Source: Datnioides undecimradiatus
Lineage: Eukaryota; Chordata; Actinopteri; Lobotiformes; Datnioididae
NCBI GenBank assembly: GCA_008933995.1
Contig: WARS01000011.1
Coordinates: 18,497,516-18,561,515 of the forward strand
Length of the DNA: 64,000 nt
Direction: 5' to 3'
The notes below the pieces were generated by a model. The model ran no database searches. It saw only the letters and a program-made list of their open reading frames with translations, and was not told the DNA's origin. This document shows, piece after piece, positions 1-9,689 of this stretch. Made by a program: the position numbers and the translations under genes. How positions within the stretch are numbered: the stretch's first letter is position 1; each line of letters opens with the position of its first letter.

Positions 1-142
1 TTGTAAACACCAACACAAATGCCGATATTCTGTCCCAGCCCCAGAAGACCAGAGGAGACCGTTTACTCCGCTGTTCGCCGTCAGACTCTGGGTCGTAGCT
101 ATAGCGTACAGCCGCGGGCTGTTCGTCGGGAGCGGCAGCCAT
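1..142 (-). CDS. Probable first coding exon of an unidentified gene (partial, runs off the left edge)
   Basis: Read on the minus strand, an ATG at 142-140 (context aacATGG, A at -3 and G at +4) opens a frame that stays open for 47 codons to the window edge. It begins MAAAPDEQPAAVRYSYDPES and then becomes hydrophobic (FWGWDRISAFVLVF), which suggests a short charged cytosolic N-terminus followed by a membrane segment. The DNA is CpG-rich, unlike most of the window. I do not recognise the family. If lyve1 continues upstream as expected, this exon lies antisense inside a lyve1 intron. The opposite strand is also open here, so an artefact of GC content is possible. Confidence 0.38.
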   Translation of the reverse strand, partial: MAAAPDEQPAAVRYSYDPESDGEQRSKRSPLVFWGWDRISAFVLVFT

Positions 143-240
143 GTTGGATACCGGTCCCGCACCGCTCTGCACCCTCCCCCTCCACATGTCATTCAGGCAG
201 CCAATCAACGCAGAGCCTCATTATCATAGCCCACTCAGAG
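143..240 (-). promoter_or_regulatory. Candidate TATA-less promoter with CCAAT box
   Basis: A CCAAT pentamer (plus-strand orientation, 201-205) lies about 59 bp upstream of the minus-strand ATG at 142-140, within GC/CpG-rich sequence and with no TATA box. CCAAT (NF-Y) boxes work in either orientation and typically sit 60-100 bp from the start site. The assignment depends entirely on the neighbouring minus-strand exon being real. Confidence 0.25.
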
Positions 241-563
241 CTCCACATAGATAATGAAGGTAGAGAGTGGGAGACTGCAGACATCCTGTTTAAAACAACT
301 TTCAGTTGCCATATGTCCCACTTAATTGTCTTTGTAGCTAATAACAATCATCATCATAAACAGCATAATCATAATAATCATAATCCTAATAACAGTGTAA
401 TACTGTGATAATGTGAAACCACAATGTTTCCTGAGAAGCTCACCACTGAAACTGCCTTTGAGGTCTGAAATCTGCATCTGTTTCACGAATCAAGCTGAAT
501 TAGTCATGTTTGTTTACTTAATTCATTTTACTACCTGCACTATTTTTTTCACTATTTTCTCAG

Positions 564-703
564 ATTTGGCTGGACGGCCGAGCAGGTCGCGGTCATCCCT
601 CGACTTACGGCTGATAAAAACTGTGGACAGGGCAAAACTGGAGTGGTGAAGTGGCTCACAAGTTCAGATAGGAAGTTTGGTGTCTACTGTTTCAATGCAT
701 CAG
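564..703 (+). CDS. lyve1: lyve1 exon: C-terminal half of Link domain
   Basis: The acceptor is ttctcag before 564 and the donor cag|gtcgtg after 703. The first base completes a split codon; frame codons start at 565. It encodes FGWTAEQVAVIPRL followed by a Cys (NCGQG) and a second Cys (VYCFN), as in the second half of Link modules. It ends with N-A-S, a potential N-glycosylation site, and one base (G) of the next codon. Mammalian LYVE1 begins an exon at the same place (YGW). Confidence 0.85.
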
Positions 704-3061
704 GTCGTGCTTACTCACTGCACTGCACACAGTTTATTCACACATACGCTCAACAATAAAACTTTTTATGCATTAAAATTTGCATTATTTATTTATTTAT
801 TATTTACTGAAAATCAGCCATTGGTTCTCTCTTATTAGTCCTTTGTTGCATGATCGCCTGCACTCATTTAACACGGTGCACTGACCCTTTTCTGACCTCC
901 TTGACCTCGCTGGAATGTTTATTATCGGCAAAAGACACTAAAAATGAAATGAAATAAAAACCTTTTTTTCATAATTGCTCGCAGATGTGGCAGAAATCCC
1001 AAACACACCAGCAGCGAGCTCCTCAGTTTCCACCACGCCGACAGCACCGACCCGGACCCCAGCACCTGCCACACCTCTGCACAGGTCAACAGCCAGGTCT
1101 GAACCCTCTGCAGAGCCGAGAACAACCAAAGCCCTGACACAAACAACGTTCACTCTCCCAGTCAGGACAACACGCTCACCTGGGATTCCCTCCACCTCCA
1201 CCCCTCCCAAGCTTCCCACCACCCGCAGTCCTACGACTCCTACTCACCTCATCACCTCAAAACCAGCTGGTGTCAGTTTTGCCTTTTCCACCTCCGTTCA
1301 TGCCCCAAATTACTCCACCTCCTCTCAGTCAGCGGTGCCGCCGTCAGTGAGCTCTGTAAAACCTTCTCTGGGAGGTACGGCCCTGTCCTGTTTTACTTTG
1401 AGACTGACCGTTCATGTGCTTGTGACCTCTTGTGTCAACACGCCACTGGAACTAAAACAGGTTGCGATGAAAAGGAAAGAAATCAGGAAATTATCTTTAC
1501 TGCAATTCCAACTAGTCACCAGTAGAGGGCGAGATATATATATTTTATTTTGCAAACAACAAATGTGACAGTTTAATACTAAGTTAACAGACAACAAAGA
1601 AACATAGAAACAAACAACATACTTAATTAACAAATATAGACTAGGATCTCCAGTGTATATTTTATGAGTTTATGGGTTTATGTGTATATTATATCAGAAT
1701 AACATATACTGTAGCATAATAATGACAATAATACTAATTAGAGGTAAACCATTTCAACAATAACAGGGGTTAAAGGATGAAGAGAAGAGAGAATAATAAT
1801 AATAAGATGAAGAAGAAGAAGAAGAAGAATAGTTGTAATAAATATAAATAAGAATACATTTTAAATAAATGAATAAATTGATTATCACTACCTGGCCCAG
1901 TGGAGGTGATATGAGTCATATATTAAGGTGCTTTTGTGCAAATCAAACTCATAATTGATTGTGATGCAGTGCAGTGTGTGATATTGTGCACACCTGGATA
2001 AACAGCCACTGCAGCTTCAGTAAACGACACAGTAAACAGACTGCGGTGGGTTTGGAGCCTTTCAGCAACACGAGTTCAGTCCAAAAGTCTTTTTCATTTC
2101 ACTGCCAGGGTTTATTTTTCACCCAGAATTCAAACGCACACCTTTCCTGAATTAAATGCAACCTTAAAGCTGCATTTATCAACTTTTCGCCACTAGGGGG
2201 CAGAGTAACACCACAACAAGCTGACAGATTCACACACACACACAAGTACAAACCATTAAAATGGTTTCAATACTGTTGTCAAAGTTGGATTCAGGCCGTC
2301 AGCGATTAAATTTGAAAAACACAAAACAAAATAAAACATGACAATAAAAAGAGTGCATTGTTTATTTATTTATTCATGTCGCTACAAATATTAAAAAGTA
2401 ATCTCAGGTGCCCCATTGAGAAGAGGCCACAGAACTCATTTTAGGATAACGTGGGACTCATTTTGTCGATGAACAGAGCTTGGATTTGAATTTTTCACAT
2501 GTAGCTGTATAATACAAACCAGACATATTTTGTGGTCTTCATTTATAAAAATGTTTGTTTATTTTCCAGATGTGCCAACAGCACTCATCATTCTTGGCGC
2601 CGTCCTGCTGCTCCTAACAGCGGCAGGTGTGGTGTGGTACTACAAACTGTGAGTCATGTTTGCAGATGTCTGTCTGAGGCACTTTTCCTCTTTGATAAAA
2701 CTTATAAAATAATGACTTTGACATAGAAAGAGCTCATCTAGTTTGAAATATATAAGAATAAAAGCAGAAAAGTGTTTGATTTGACGAGCGCAGAGTCATT
2801 TTTGCTCAGTGATGCTGTCCATCTGATAATAATCTCCTTTTCTTCTTTTGGAACAGGAATGTTTTCGCCTTTTGGCCTCAGGGCCAGCAGAAGGACGACA
2901 TCGAGACCGAGATGTGGAAGCACACCGACAGCGAGATGGACCTGCGCAGTCAACATGAAGGAGAAGAAGAAGAAGAAGAGGAAGAAGACTCAGACAGGAA
3001 GTACTCGAGTGATTTCACGCTGTGTGTGAATCCAGACATCAGGACAAACTTTCTGGAGTAG
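564..3061 (+). CDS. lyve1: LYVE1-type hyaluronan receptor, 3' four coding exons (5' exons outside window)
   Basis: A type I membrane receptor that binds hyaluronan through one Link domain; in vertebrates it marks lymphatic and some venous endothelium. Coding exons are 564-703, 985-1374, 2570-2648 and 2857-3061, with splice phases that join without a break. They encode, in order: the C-terminal half of the Link domain (FGWTAEQVAVIPRL...NCGQG...VYCFNAS), a ~130-residue Ser/Thr/Pro-rich stalk, a membrane segment (VPTALIILGAVLLLL) and a cytoplasmic tail (NVFAFWPQGQQKDDIET). The order, the GVPTALL-like membrane start and the F-x-F...QQK-x-x-IET tail follow mammalian LYVE1 closely, whereas CD44 has a different tail. 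The signal peptide and first half of the Link domain must lie upstream; nothing in 143-563 encodes them. Teleosts carry lyve1a and lyve1b, and I cannot say which this is. Confidence 0.85.
985..1374 (+). CDS. lyve1: lyve1 exon: mucin-like extracellular stalk
   Basis: The acceptor is gctcgcag before 985 and the donor ggag|gtacgg after 1374. The frame carries on from the Link exon (DVAEIPNTPAASSS...) and is very rich in Ser, Thr and Pro with no Cys, typical of a heavily O-glycosylated stalk. It is one exon of 390 bp, about 130 residues, and ends with one base of a split codon. Confidence 0.85.
1519..1532 (+). promoter_or_regulatory. Candidate CTCF core motif
   Basis: CCAGTAGAGGGCGA fits the CTCF core CCASYAGRKGGCRS at every position. 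It lies in the lyve1 intron between the stalk and membrane exons. A single motif match has limited predictive value, and such cores are often spread by fish repeats. Confidence 0.35.
1788..1865 (+). repeat. AT-rich simple repeats (AAT, GAA)
   Basis: Intron sequence with short runs of AAT/ATA and a (GAA)n stretch. It is low complexity with no coding signal. The rest of the 1375-2569 intron shows only the two CTCF-like motifs and AT-rich DNA. Confidence 0.6.
2190..2203 (+). promoter_or_regulatory. Candidate CTCF core motif
   Basis: CCACTAGGGGGCAG is a full match to the CTCF core, in the same lyve1 intron and the same orientation as the motif about 670 bp upstream. Confidence 0.38.
2570..2648 (+). 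CDS. lyve1: lyve1 exon: transmembrane segment
   Basis: The acceptor is tattttccag before 2570 and the donor is act|gtgagt. It encodes D-VPTALIILGAVLLLLTAAG then VVWYYKL, one hydrophobic helix of about 22 residues followed by a basic stop-transfer residue. The two-base overhang CT joins the G of the next exon to make Leu. Confidence 0.88.
2857..3061 (+). CDS. lyve1: lyve1 last coding exon: cytoplasmic tail and stop
   Basis: The acceptor is gaacag before 2857. The tail begins NVFAFWPQGQQKDDIETEMW, has an acidic run of seven Glu and an Asp, and ends at TAG (3059-3061) after ...RTNFLE. The NVFAF and QQK...IET motifs resemble the mammalian LYVE1 juxtamembrane tail. The acidic run is coded by an imperfect GAA/GAG repeat, so its length is likely to vary between alleles or species. 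Confidence 0.85.
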
Positions 3062-3343
3062 CTTTTTCATATTTCTGTCGTTTTTCTTTGAAAAGTGGAT
3101 CGCCGCAGTGTTACCTGATCGATGAATTCATAGGAAAGTTTGCACCAGAGGACATTTTACATCACGGATGCTTTCATTGGTTTGCTGTACTTTTCAAAGC
3201 GGTTGTAAATATGCACAGTCCAGACTCACTGAGACTGAAAAGAAGCAATTAATCAGTTTGTAAGTCGCCATATGTTTCTCCCCGTGTACATGTCAGCATG
3301 ATTTACCTTTAAGATCTTGTTTATGTCTTGTTTTTGAAATAAA
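3062..3343 (+). other. lyve1: lyve1 3' UTR with AATAAA poly(A) signal
   Basis: The untranslated tail runs from the TAG stop to a canonical AATAAA at 3338-3343, about 280 bp downstream. No better signal lies nearer the stop. Cleavage is expected 10-30 bp further on. Confidence 0.6.
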
Positions 3344-3544
3344 TATACTTCAATTTTGTATCAGATGGTTTTTATATAAACTATATAAAGTCTAAAGTAG
3401 GTCAGCAGCACAGTATCCTTTCTTCCCCTGGTGGTTATTAGTAATCTATTATCTAATACCAGTGGGTCTTTTTTTGTTTTGCTATTTCGCCAAAATAAAC
3501 TAGAGAGATAAATGGAAAATGTGACTGTGGGGATTTGAAATTGT

Positions 3545-4397
3545 ATTTAAATTAGGGGTGGGACTCGATTAAAAAAATTAATCTAATTAATTAGAGGCCT
3601 TGTAATGAATTAATCTTGATTAATCGCATTTTTTTTTATCATTTTCATAACAATATTTGCCCCAAAAAGCAACATTTTTTAAATTTGAATGGATTTTAGT
3701 GGACGACTGAATCAAATAATAGACGCAGACGTGAATGTTGTAAACTCGAGCTCTTTGAATGTCTGGAAAAATGCATTTAATTGCATTTCAATTCCAAACA
3801 GTAGAAAAAGAAATAGAAAATGTCCCTGGTCCAAACTGAACAGACCTAAAGTTAAAGTGTCATTTTAAGTACTTTAAGTGCATTTTCAGAACAGTATTGA
3901 CTTTAAATGGTTAAAAAACAAACAAACAAACAACAACAATTCAACATAAAGTGCAGTTTCTACTTCTTTCTTCTTCTGGTAAAACAACTAGAAATATAAA
4001 TGGTCATTGACAGGCTTAAATCTCCTTTAAACTCCAGGTACCCTTAGCACAAATGATGTTGTACATTAGGCTGTAACACTTACTAACTTTGGTCCTGAAG
4101 CCAGTCATTTGATGGAGTTTGGGCTGCCGACACCTCTTGTTCATACTCGGACCGGGGCTCCGGAGGTTTCTGTGCTCGCTGCAACACGCTTTGCATTTAT
4201 ATGGTACCGCAGGGTTGAAGTGCAGTCCTAGCAACGCGCTTTCATCCAGTTCCTCCTTTTTCATAGCCGTTACCCGAGCTCTGACGTGTGCATCAGTGTA
4301 ATCGGTGTACTCGGAAATCGTGCACTGACAAACGTTCCGTGTTGTTTGGAACGCAAGCTGCGATTAAATGCGTTAAAGTCCCACCCCTAATTTAAAT
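3545..4397. mobile_element. hAT-type non-autonomous DNA transposon with 8-bp target duplications
   Basis: The element proper is 3553-4389 (837 bp). It starts TAGGGGTGGGACT and ends AGTCCCACCCCTA, a perfect 13-bp terminal inverted repeat. It is flanked on both sides by ATTTAAAT (3545-3552 and 4390-4397), an 8-bp duplication as expected for hAT elements. Because that 8-mer is itself a palindrome, the exact boundary is slightly ambiguous. Interior sequence near the left end is rich in ATTAATC-type motifs. The 82-codon minus-strand frame at 4016-4264 shows no transposase feature, so the element looks non-autonomous. Confidence 0.75.
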
Positions 4398-5084
4398 ACA
4401 GCAAATTAGTGCTAAATGGTGTTGTTTGCTGTAAACATGCCACAGTTGCAGCTCTTGCACTGGGTGTGGCCCACGATCAACAATAAAACACAGCAGTAGT
4501 ATGAAGGTGAAGTGTCATTAAGGAATGAGCTACACAAACAACAAAGGACAAAAGGTTTGGATGCATCTTTGATCGTCTTTATGCACTGAAGAGGGCTGAC
4601 ACGTGCATTGTTTGGTTTTGTCTTTACATTTTCAGCCATTTTGGATCCATGATTTCCTCGGGCTGGGCTTTGATTCTGCCTGCCTCCTTTATGGATTTGC
4701 TCCCCTATGTTGGTCTCCTTTCTGGTTCTGACCTTGCCTTCATGCTCCACCTGCAAGCCATTAGGTTTGCACTCATTAAACTCACAATGTACGCAGCTCA
4801 GCCTCCAGAGTGTGAAACTGGGTCCACCCCTTGTGTTTTCCTGTTGCTCGCGCTCTCAGACTTTCGGACTCCACTGTACACCCTCCTTTTCTTACGGCAC
4901 ATCAGAGTTTCTTCACTCAGTTTAACCTCAGACCTATGCAGATACTGCCGTTCACTGTGCTTTGACCCTTTCTTTCCAGAAAGTCGGCTGGAAACGCTTC
5001 AGTCATTAGAAGGAAATTAGTGCTGCTTGATGCACGGGGACTTTGTCAAGACAAAGGTTGGTTCAGCAAACCGTCTTTGGCAGC
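4398..5084. other. Spacer without recognisable gene
   Basis: Between the hAT element and the LTR retrotransposon remnant. Frames open here (for example 4649-5020) lack any protein family feature. The right part may be decayed sequence of the retrotransposon, but I see no integrase or reverse transcriptase motif. Confidence 0.4.
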
Positions 5085-5100
5085 TGAGGTCCATCATCAT

Positions 5101-5172
5101 CCCGGCCGACTCCAGCACCTCGCCTCCTGTCGGCGTCCCGGCCGACTCCAGCACCTCGCCTCCTGTCGACAG
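5101..5172 (+). repeat. 36-bp tandem duplication
   Basis: Two adjacent copies of a 36-bp unit starting cccggccgactccagcacct, differing only at the end of the unit (ggcgt versus gacag). It lies within the coding-like part of the retrotransposon remnant. Confidence 0.85.
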
Positions 5173-5213
5173 TTCATTCAATGCCTGCTCCACGTGCCCG
5201 TCCAACTCAAGTT

Positions 5214-5543
5214 GCTAGTGTTTCCAGTGCTCCATGTATCCCTAGTGTCTCTAGCGCTCCAAGTGTCCCTAGCGCCCCTAGCGCTCCAAGTGTCCCTAGC
5301 GCCCCTAGCGCTCCAAGTGTCCCAAGCGCTCCAAGTGTCCCAAGCGCTCCAAGTGTCCCAAGCGCTCCTAGCGCTCCAAGTGTCCCAAGTGTCCCTAGCG
5401 CTCCCCGCGCTCCAAGTGTCCCTAGCGCTCCCAGTGCTCCAAGCGTTCCTAGCGCTCCCCGCGTTCCCAGCGCTCCCCGCGTTCCCAGCGCTCCAAGCGT
5501 TCCCAGCGCTCCAAGTGTTCCTAGCGCTCCCAGTGCCCGGTCA
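5214..5543 (+). repeat. 9-bp coding minisatellite, (Ser-Ala/Val-Pro)n
   Basis: Roughly 36 tandem 9-bp units such as agcgctcca and agtgtccct, each coding S-A-P or S-V-P, with a few S-R/A-R variants near the right end. The frame stays open throughout (frame of 5181-5729). It belongs to the retrotransposon remnant rather than to a host gene. Confidence 0.85.
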
Positions 5544-5842
5544 GCACCTCCAGAGAGGTTAAATCTACGCGGCCGGCCTCCTGCCCGGCCTCCGGAGAGG
5601 CTCTGTCTGCGTCGCCGGCCTCCTGCGCGGCCTCCGGAGAGGCCTGTCCTTCGTCGTCGCCCTCCGGCCTGGCCCCCGGACCAATTCGGCGTCAGTCATT
5701 GCTCCCGCGTCGTGATCCTGACCCCTTGATCTTTCTGGACTATCTGTCCTTCCTCCTGACCCCTTTCACCCACCCAGCTTTATGGACTTCCTTTTTTTGA
5801 ACCTTAGGGACATCTGGGATCTGTCCCTTGAGGGGGGGGTTC

Positions 5843-6289
5843 TGTCATGGTTTGATTTGAGTTTTATTTGTTCCTGTTTATTTTTGAAGAGTTGTTTCCC
5901 TGGTGTTTTGTTGTCTTGGCTTGTTTCCTTACCTTGATTAGCCCATTGTTTTCACCTGTCTCTCGTTTTGCTGCCCTCCCCTGCCTATTTAAGTTTCGCC
6001 TTTGCCTTTGTTCTCTGTCTTTGCATTGTAGATGTGTTTTTGTTAGACCCCATGTTTTGCCAGGTTTATCATAGTCATAGAGATTTTGGATTTCTGGTTT
6101 TTTTTTGGTTTTGAAGTTATACTTCCACGCCTTGTTTCGGATTGACTACCTTGGTTTTGACCCTGCCTGCCTTGACCAGAGCGTAAAGCCCTAAGCCTTT
6201 AATAAACTTTTTTTTTTTTGAAAGATCTTTGTGCATCTCTCTGTGCCTGCCTCGTCTGGGTCCAGCTCACCCAAAGCCTAGCCGTGACC
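5843..6289 (+). repeat. 3' LTR of the retrotransposon remnant
   Basis: Starts TGTCATGG right after the polypurine tract. It contains AATAAA at about 6201 followed by a T run and ends near GCCGTGAC. Its right third (aaagatcttt...tgggtcc) resembles the corresponding part of the solo LTR at 23949-24337 in the opposite orientation. The right boundary is less sure because the usual ...CA end is degraded. Confidence 0.55.
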
Positions 6290-8946
6290 TGATCCAAGCT
6301 ATTCTTTGGCCGAGCCATGCTTGCACAGCAGGCGTGACCTTCACATAAACCCAGGACCCTGAGGTCTGGTGTCCGAGGCCTTCTCCATCCACTAGCTACT
6401 ACCCCCTCACCTCCTCTTGGTTTTGCAGGTTGCACTCCCATAAATATGTTGAGCTCTTACTTAGATCATCATTGTCATCATCATCCCTGTGTCAAATCAT
6501 CTCTAAACGGCTGGAAAAAGCAGGTCAGCCAGCGCGTCCCATGCAGGAACATCATGGTCGTCTTTACAACTCACTGTGACATTGCAGGTGCTGTTGGTTA
6601 ACGTAAGTAGCTTATTTGGGTTTAAGAAAGTAAGCTTTGCACTGCATGAGTCTGATGAGAAGCAGGGTCTTAAAACAACTTTGATTCAGTCAGTGTGCAA
6701 TATATTGGTGATCTGTGATCTGTGTGTGAAACGGCAAGATAACCGTTTGATTCCACACATGTGCTGCTACAAGTTTCATTATATTTTTAATTGAATCATT
6801 ACGTTTAAATCAGATTCAGTTTAATCAGTTATCCATCATATTTCAATTGGTCTAAGTCAATATGTCTAATATCATGTGCTGCGCTATACTCGTCACGAGA
6901 GGGGATGAAAATCTGGCAAATGAGTGTGTGTGTGTGTGTGTGTGACCTGTGTGTGACTGGATGTCTACCATAGTGATCACAGCTATTCTCAGAAAATTAG
7001 TTGTTGCACGTCCGGTTCAGGTGTGTTGTCCGCAGATTCTAACACAACAACCCGTTTGAACATAGCACGATGATGTAGTGACCTCTTGGCATTAACAATA
7101 GCGTATTAAAGACTCTGCAATATTAGCAGATAGTGTTGGAGGTTCATTAAAATCTGTGGTCATACCTAAAAGGTATAAATTAAGGAATTAACCGCGTAAA
7201 TGCATTTGCATGCTGCCAGTGATGCACACAGCACTTAAGATTTACTACTTACGTAGTATAAGAGCAACAAAGACTACAAGAGGTTAGGTGGATGGAAGGA
7301 TGCATGGGTCAAACTCAGGACATTCATAGGGGAACCAACATTAATGTCCCATGTGACACCAGTAGTCGACGCTGACGTGTTAATGCACGTCATGTATTTA
7401 AGTTGCATCACGTATCTAATGTCGATTAATGTACTTATTTTAACCGTGCCGTGCGAATCACTGAACTGATGATATAACAAGTGAACGCCGTCGTCATTAC
7501 AGAGTTTGATATTGTGCATAACCTCTACGCAGAAGAAACCAGGTTGCGCACACCCACCCCGACCTCCTTCCTGTGACTCATCACAACTTCACAGTGCTTC
7601 CCAGTCAGTGTCAGTGTAGCTTGATTTAAGCTGTCCTGCTGGAAAGGACGATAACGCTGTGTGCTGACCACTTCCTCGCGCACAGTTCAGCAGCCACTGT
7701 ACTGTGTCCTGAGAGTCACAGAGTCACAAGAGTCCACGGTCCATCAACGCCTGGAACCGAACCCTGATCAATTCTTTTCAATGAACATCTACTCACATGT
7801 TCCATTAGACACTGTCCACCAGACCCATACAACTGTTAAAAGTAATACCAAACAGTATCTGCAAGATTTTTTTTTTTTAATTAAAGCTACCTCACGTACA
7901 TTAAGGCAACTTCCTCATTGTGTTTTAGGTTAGTGAAGCCAAGGTTGAACCCAGGATGTAAACTTTCCCACTTCTTCGGTTTCTATCACGTGAAAGACTC
8001 ACCACGACATTATTGTGAACTGCGAGAGGCTGAAGGTACAAAGGCCCTTTTCACTGCAAATTGGTACCATATCAAATCTGAACACCTGCTGCACAAAACA
8101 CAAACAAACTAATTCAGCTCCTGTTACAAGTGAGAACCATGTCTTGAGAACCGTGATGTGTAAATGAAATTCTTACAGCATCCATGACAACTTTAAAACC
8201 AGACGTGAATGATGATTTTGCGTGGACACAAGGCGTGCAAAACACTATTCAGTTTCAAGACTGTGAAAAATACAGACCGTGACCGAGGGGCCTCTTTGTG
8301 CTCATGTCGGTACATGAAGAAACTCATAAATAAGAAATGAAGGTGTAGAACGGACAACCCCTTTTGATGTTCATCAGGTTGACTTGGAGATTCATGCTCA
8401 CACCAGGCAGCACTTCTGAAGTAAACAACAAACGGTTGTACCCCCTTTGATTCAACCCAACACGGTGCAGTGACACACAGATGGTGTACATAAATCTCAG
8501 TGGGCAGACCAAGCAAAAATCATTAGGTTCAAAACAGACGCACTGTTCTTCTCAGGCACATAAAGACTCTGTGGTTCTGCGTGAGACTGGGGCCGGGTTC
8601 TGATATCCAGAATCCATGTACGATGTTACTTATTACCTCTGACCCAACCTGTGCCGTGGTGCAGACCAGTTTGGAGAACATTGCTCTTAATAAACATGGT
8701 GAAGTGCAGTAGTGATGTTGGTTCTTTGATTGGGACTTTGAGTTTTTAGGTATTTTTCCCCGACATATGACAGCCAGGACCATACATTCCATTCATTCTA
8801 CGGCTTGGATCACCAATCAGAGCATCATCCGCCATCGACTTCCGCGCAGTTGATCCCAGACACCTGTTTCCCTACGTCATGGTCACAGATTCAGATTTCA
8901 CGTGTACTTCCTCAATTTATAGATAGTAACTACACTAAATAATAAA
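6290..8946. other. Gene-free spacer
   Basis: No exon or RNA gene is supported. The stretch contains a (TG)n microsatellite at 6923-6944. Open frames at 7661-7933 and 8193-8516 show no family feature and have no matching splice sites. Confidence 0.45.
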
Positions 8947-9040
8947 TACACTGTTGTCCACAAAGTTGGAATAAAATATTTTTTACCCTTCTCATGAAAT
9001 TATTGTGACAATGTGATTTATTCCTGATGGATAAAGTATA
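8947..9040. mobile_element. Left half of a MITE (Tc1/mariner-type ends)
   Basis: Starts TACACTGTTGTCCACAAAG and includes the internal block ATTGTGACAATGTGATTT. The same block, and the inverted form of the same end, recur at 39699-39826. Here the right end is missing and the sequence runs into a TATTA repeat (about 9040-9073). Confidence 0.55.
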
Positions 9041-9073
9041 TATTATATTATATTACATTATATTATATTATAA
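9040..9073 (+). repeat. (TATTA)n pentanucleotide repeat
   Basis: About six to seven imperfect TATTA units, adjoining the truncated MITE. Confidence 0.75.
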
Positions 9074-9689
9074 TGTGTGTCAGTGCCACCTGTGTAATAA
9101 TGTGTCAGTGGTAACAAATACTTTACTATTTGACTAAAATGCTTAATAGCGTTGCATAACTAGTAACCTGCATTCACCATCATCTTCTCACTCGTGGTCC
9201 AGTCTTCTGTGCAAAGTCTGTTCAAAGTCCTCACTTCCATGACATGTGAACTTTCAGCATGTATGATTCCCGACATCAAATTCACATTTTCCAACTACGC
9301 AAGTGAGAAAAGCACCGGCCCTCAGCTGCTCCTGGTCCTGAAGAACCTTTTCTCAGTGGCTGCCATCTCATGACAAAGTCTCCCAGATGTGCGTGTGGGC
9401 GTAGAGGTGAATACGATTTACCCGTTCCTTGCTTAAAAAGAAATTGGTTCCCTCCTTGGCATGCAGGACAGTAATGTTAAATATAGTCTGTTTTCACATA
9501 CCCAGAGCATGTCCAATGCCTGAGCATGTGTGGTAATAGGAATGAGGAGGGTAAGTACTTCTGAGTCAGACAAGGTTTCAGCTGGTGCAAAGACTCAACT
9601 GAAGGTTTAGATGTTAATACTGCCACAACTAGGGTGGGGTTGCCCCAGGCTCCAGGCTCCAGACTGTGACGATTTTGTCACATTTTGCA

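Larger units (their letters stand above)
5085..6289 (+). mobile_element. 3' end of a Ty3-type LTR retrotransposon, 5' truncated
   Basis: From left to right: a 36-bp unit present twice (5101, 5137), a long proline-rich repeat tract, an Arg/Pro-rich tract (RRRPPARPPERP...) to about 5729, a G-rich polypurine tract (5831-5839) and then an LTR starting TGTCATGG at 5843. The polypurine tract directly before a TG start is what a 3' LTR should have. No reverse transcriptase, integrase or 5' LTR can be found upstream, so the copy is truncated and dead. I recognise the Arg/Pro-rich tail followed by this LTR as a dispersed teleost repeat type; the class assignment is from memory. Confidence 0.6.

Noticed and set aside
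975-1568. Single 197-codon ORF on the plus strand
   Set aside because: Only 985-1374 is coding. The rest is intron after a consensus donor, and the frame upstream of 985 is intronic.
4016-4264. 82-codon minus-strand ORF inside the hAT-type element
   Set aside because: No zinc finger, DDE or dimerisation feature of a transposase, and composition like the rest of the element.
5020-5562. 180-codon Leu/Val/Ala-rich ORF (VSLALQVSLAP...)
   Set aside because: Out-of-frame reading of the 9-bp minisatellite; the Ser-Pro frame continues into the Arg/Pro tail and is the better candidate.
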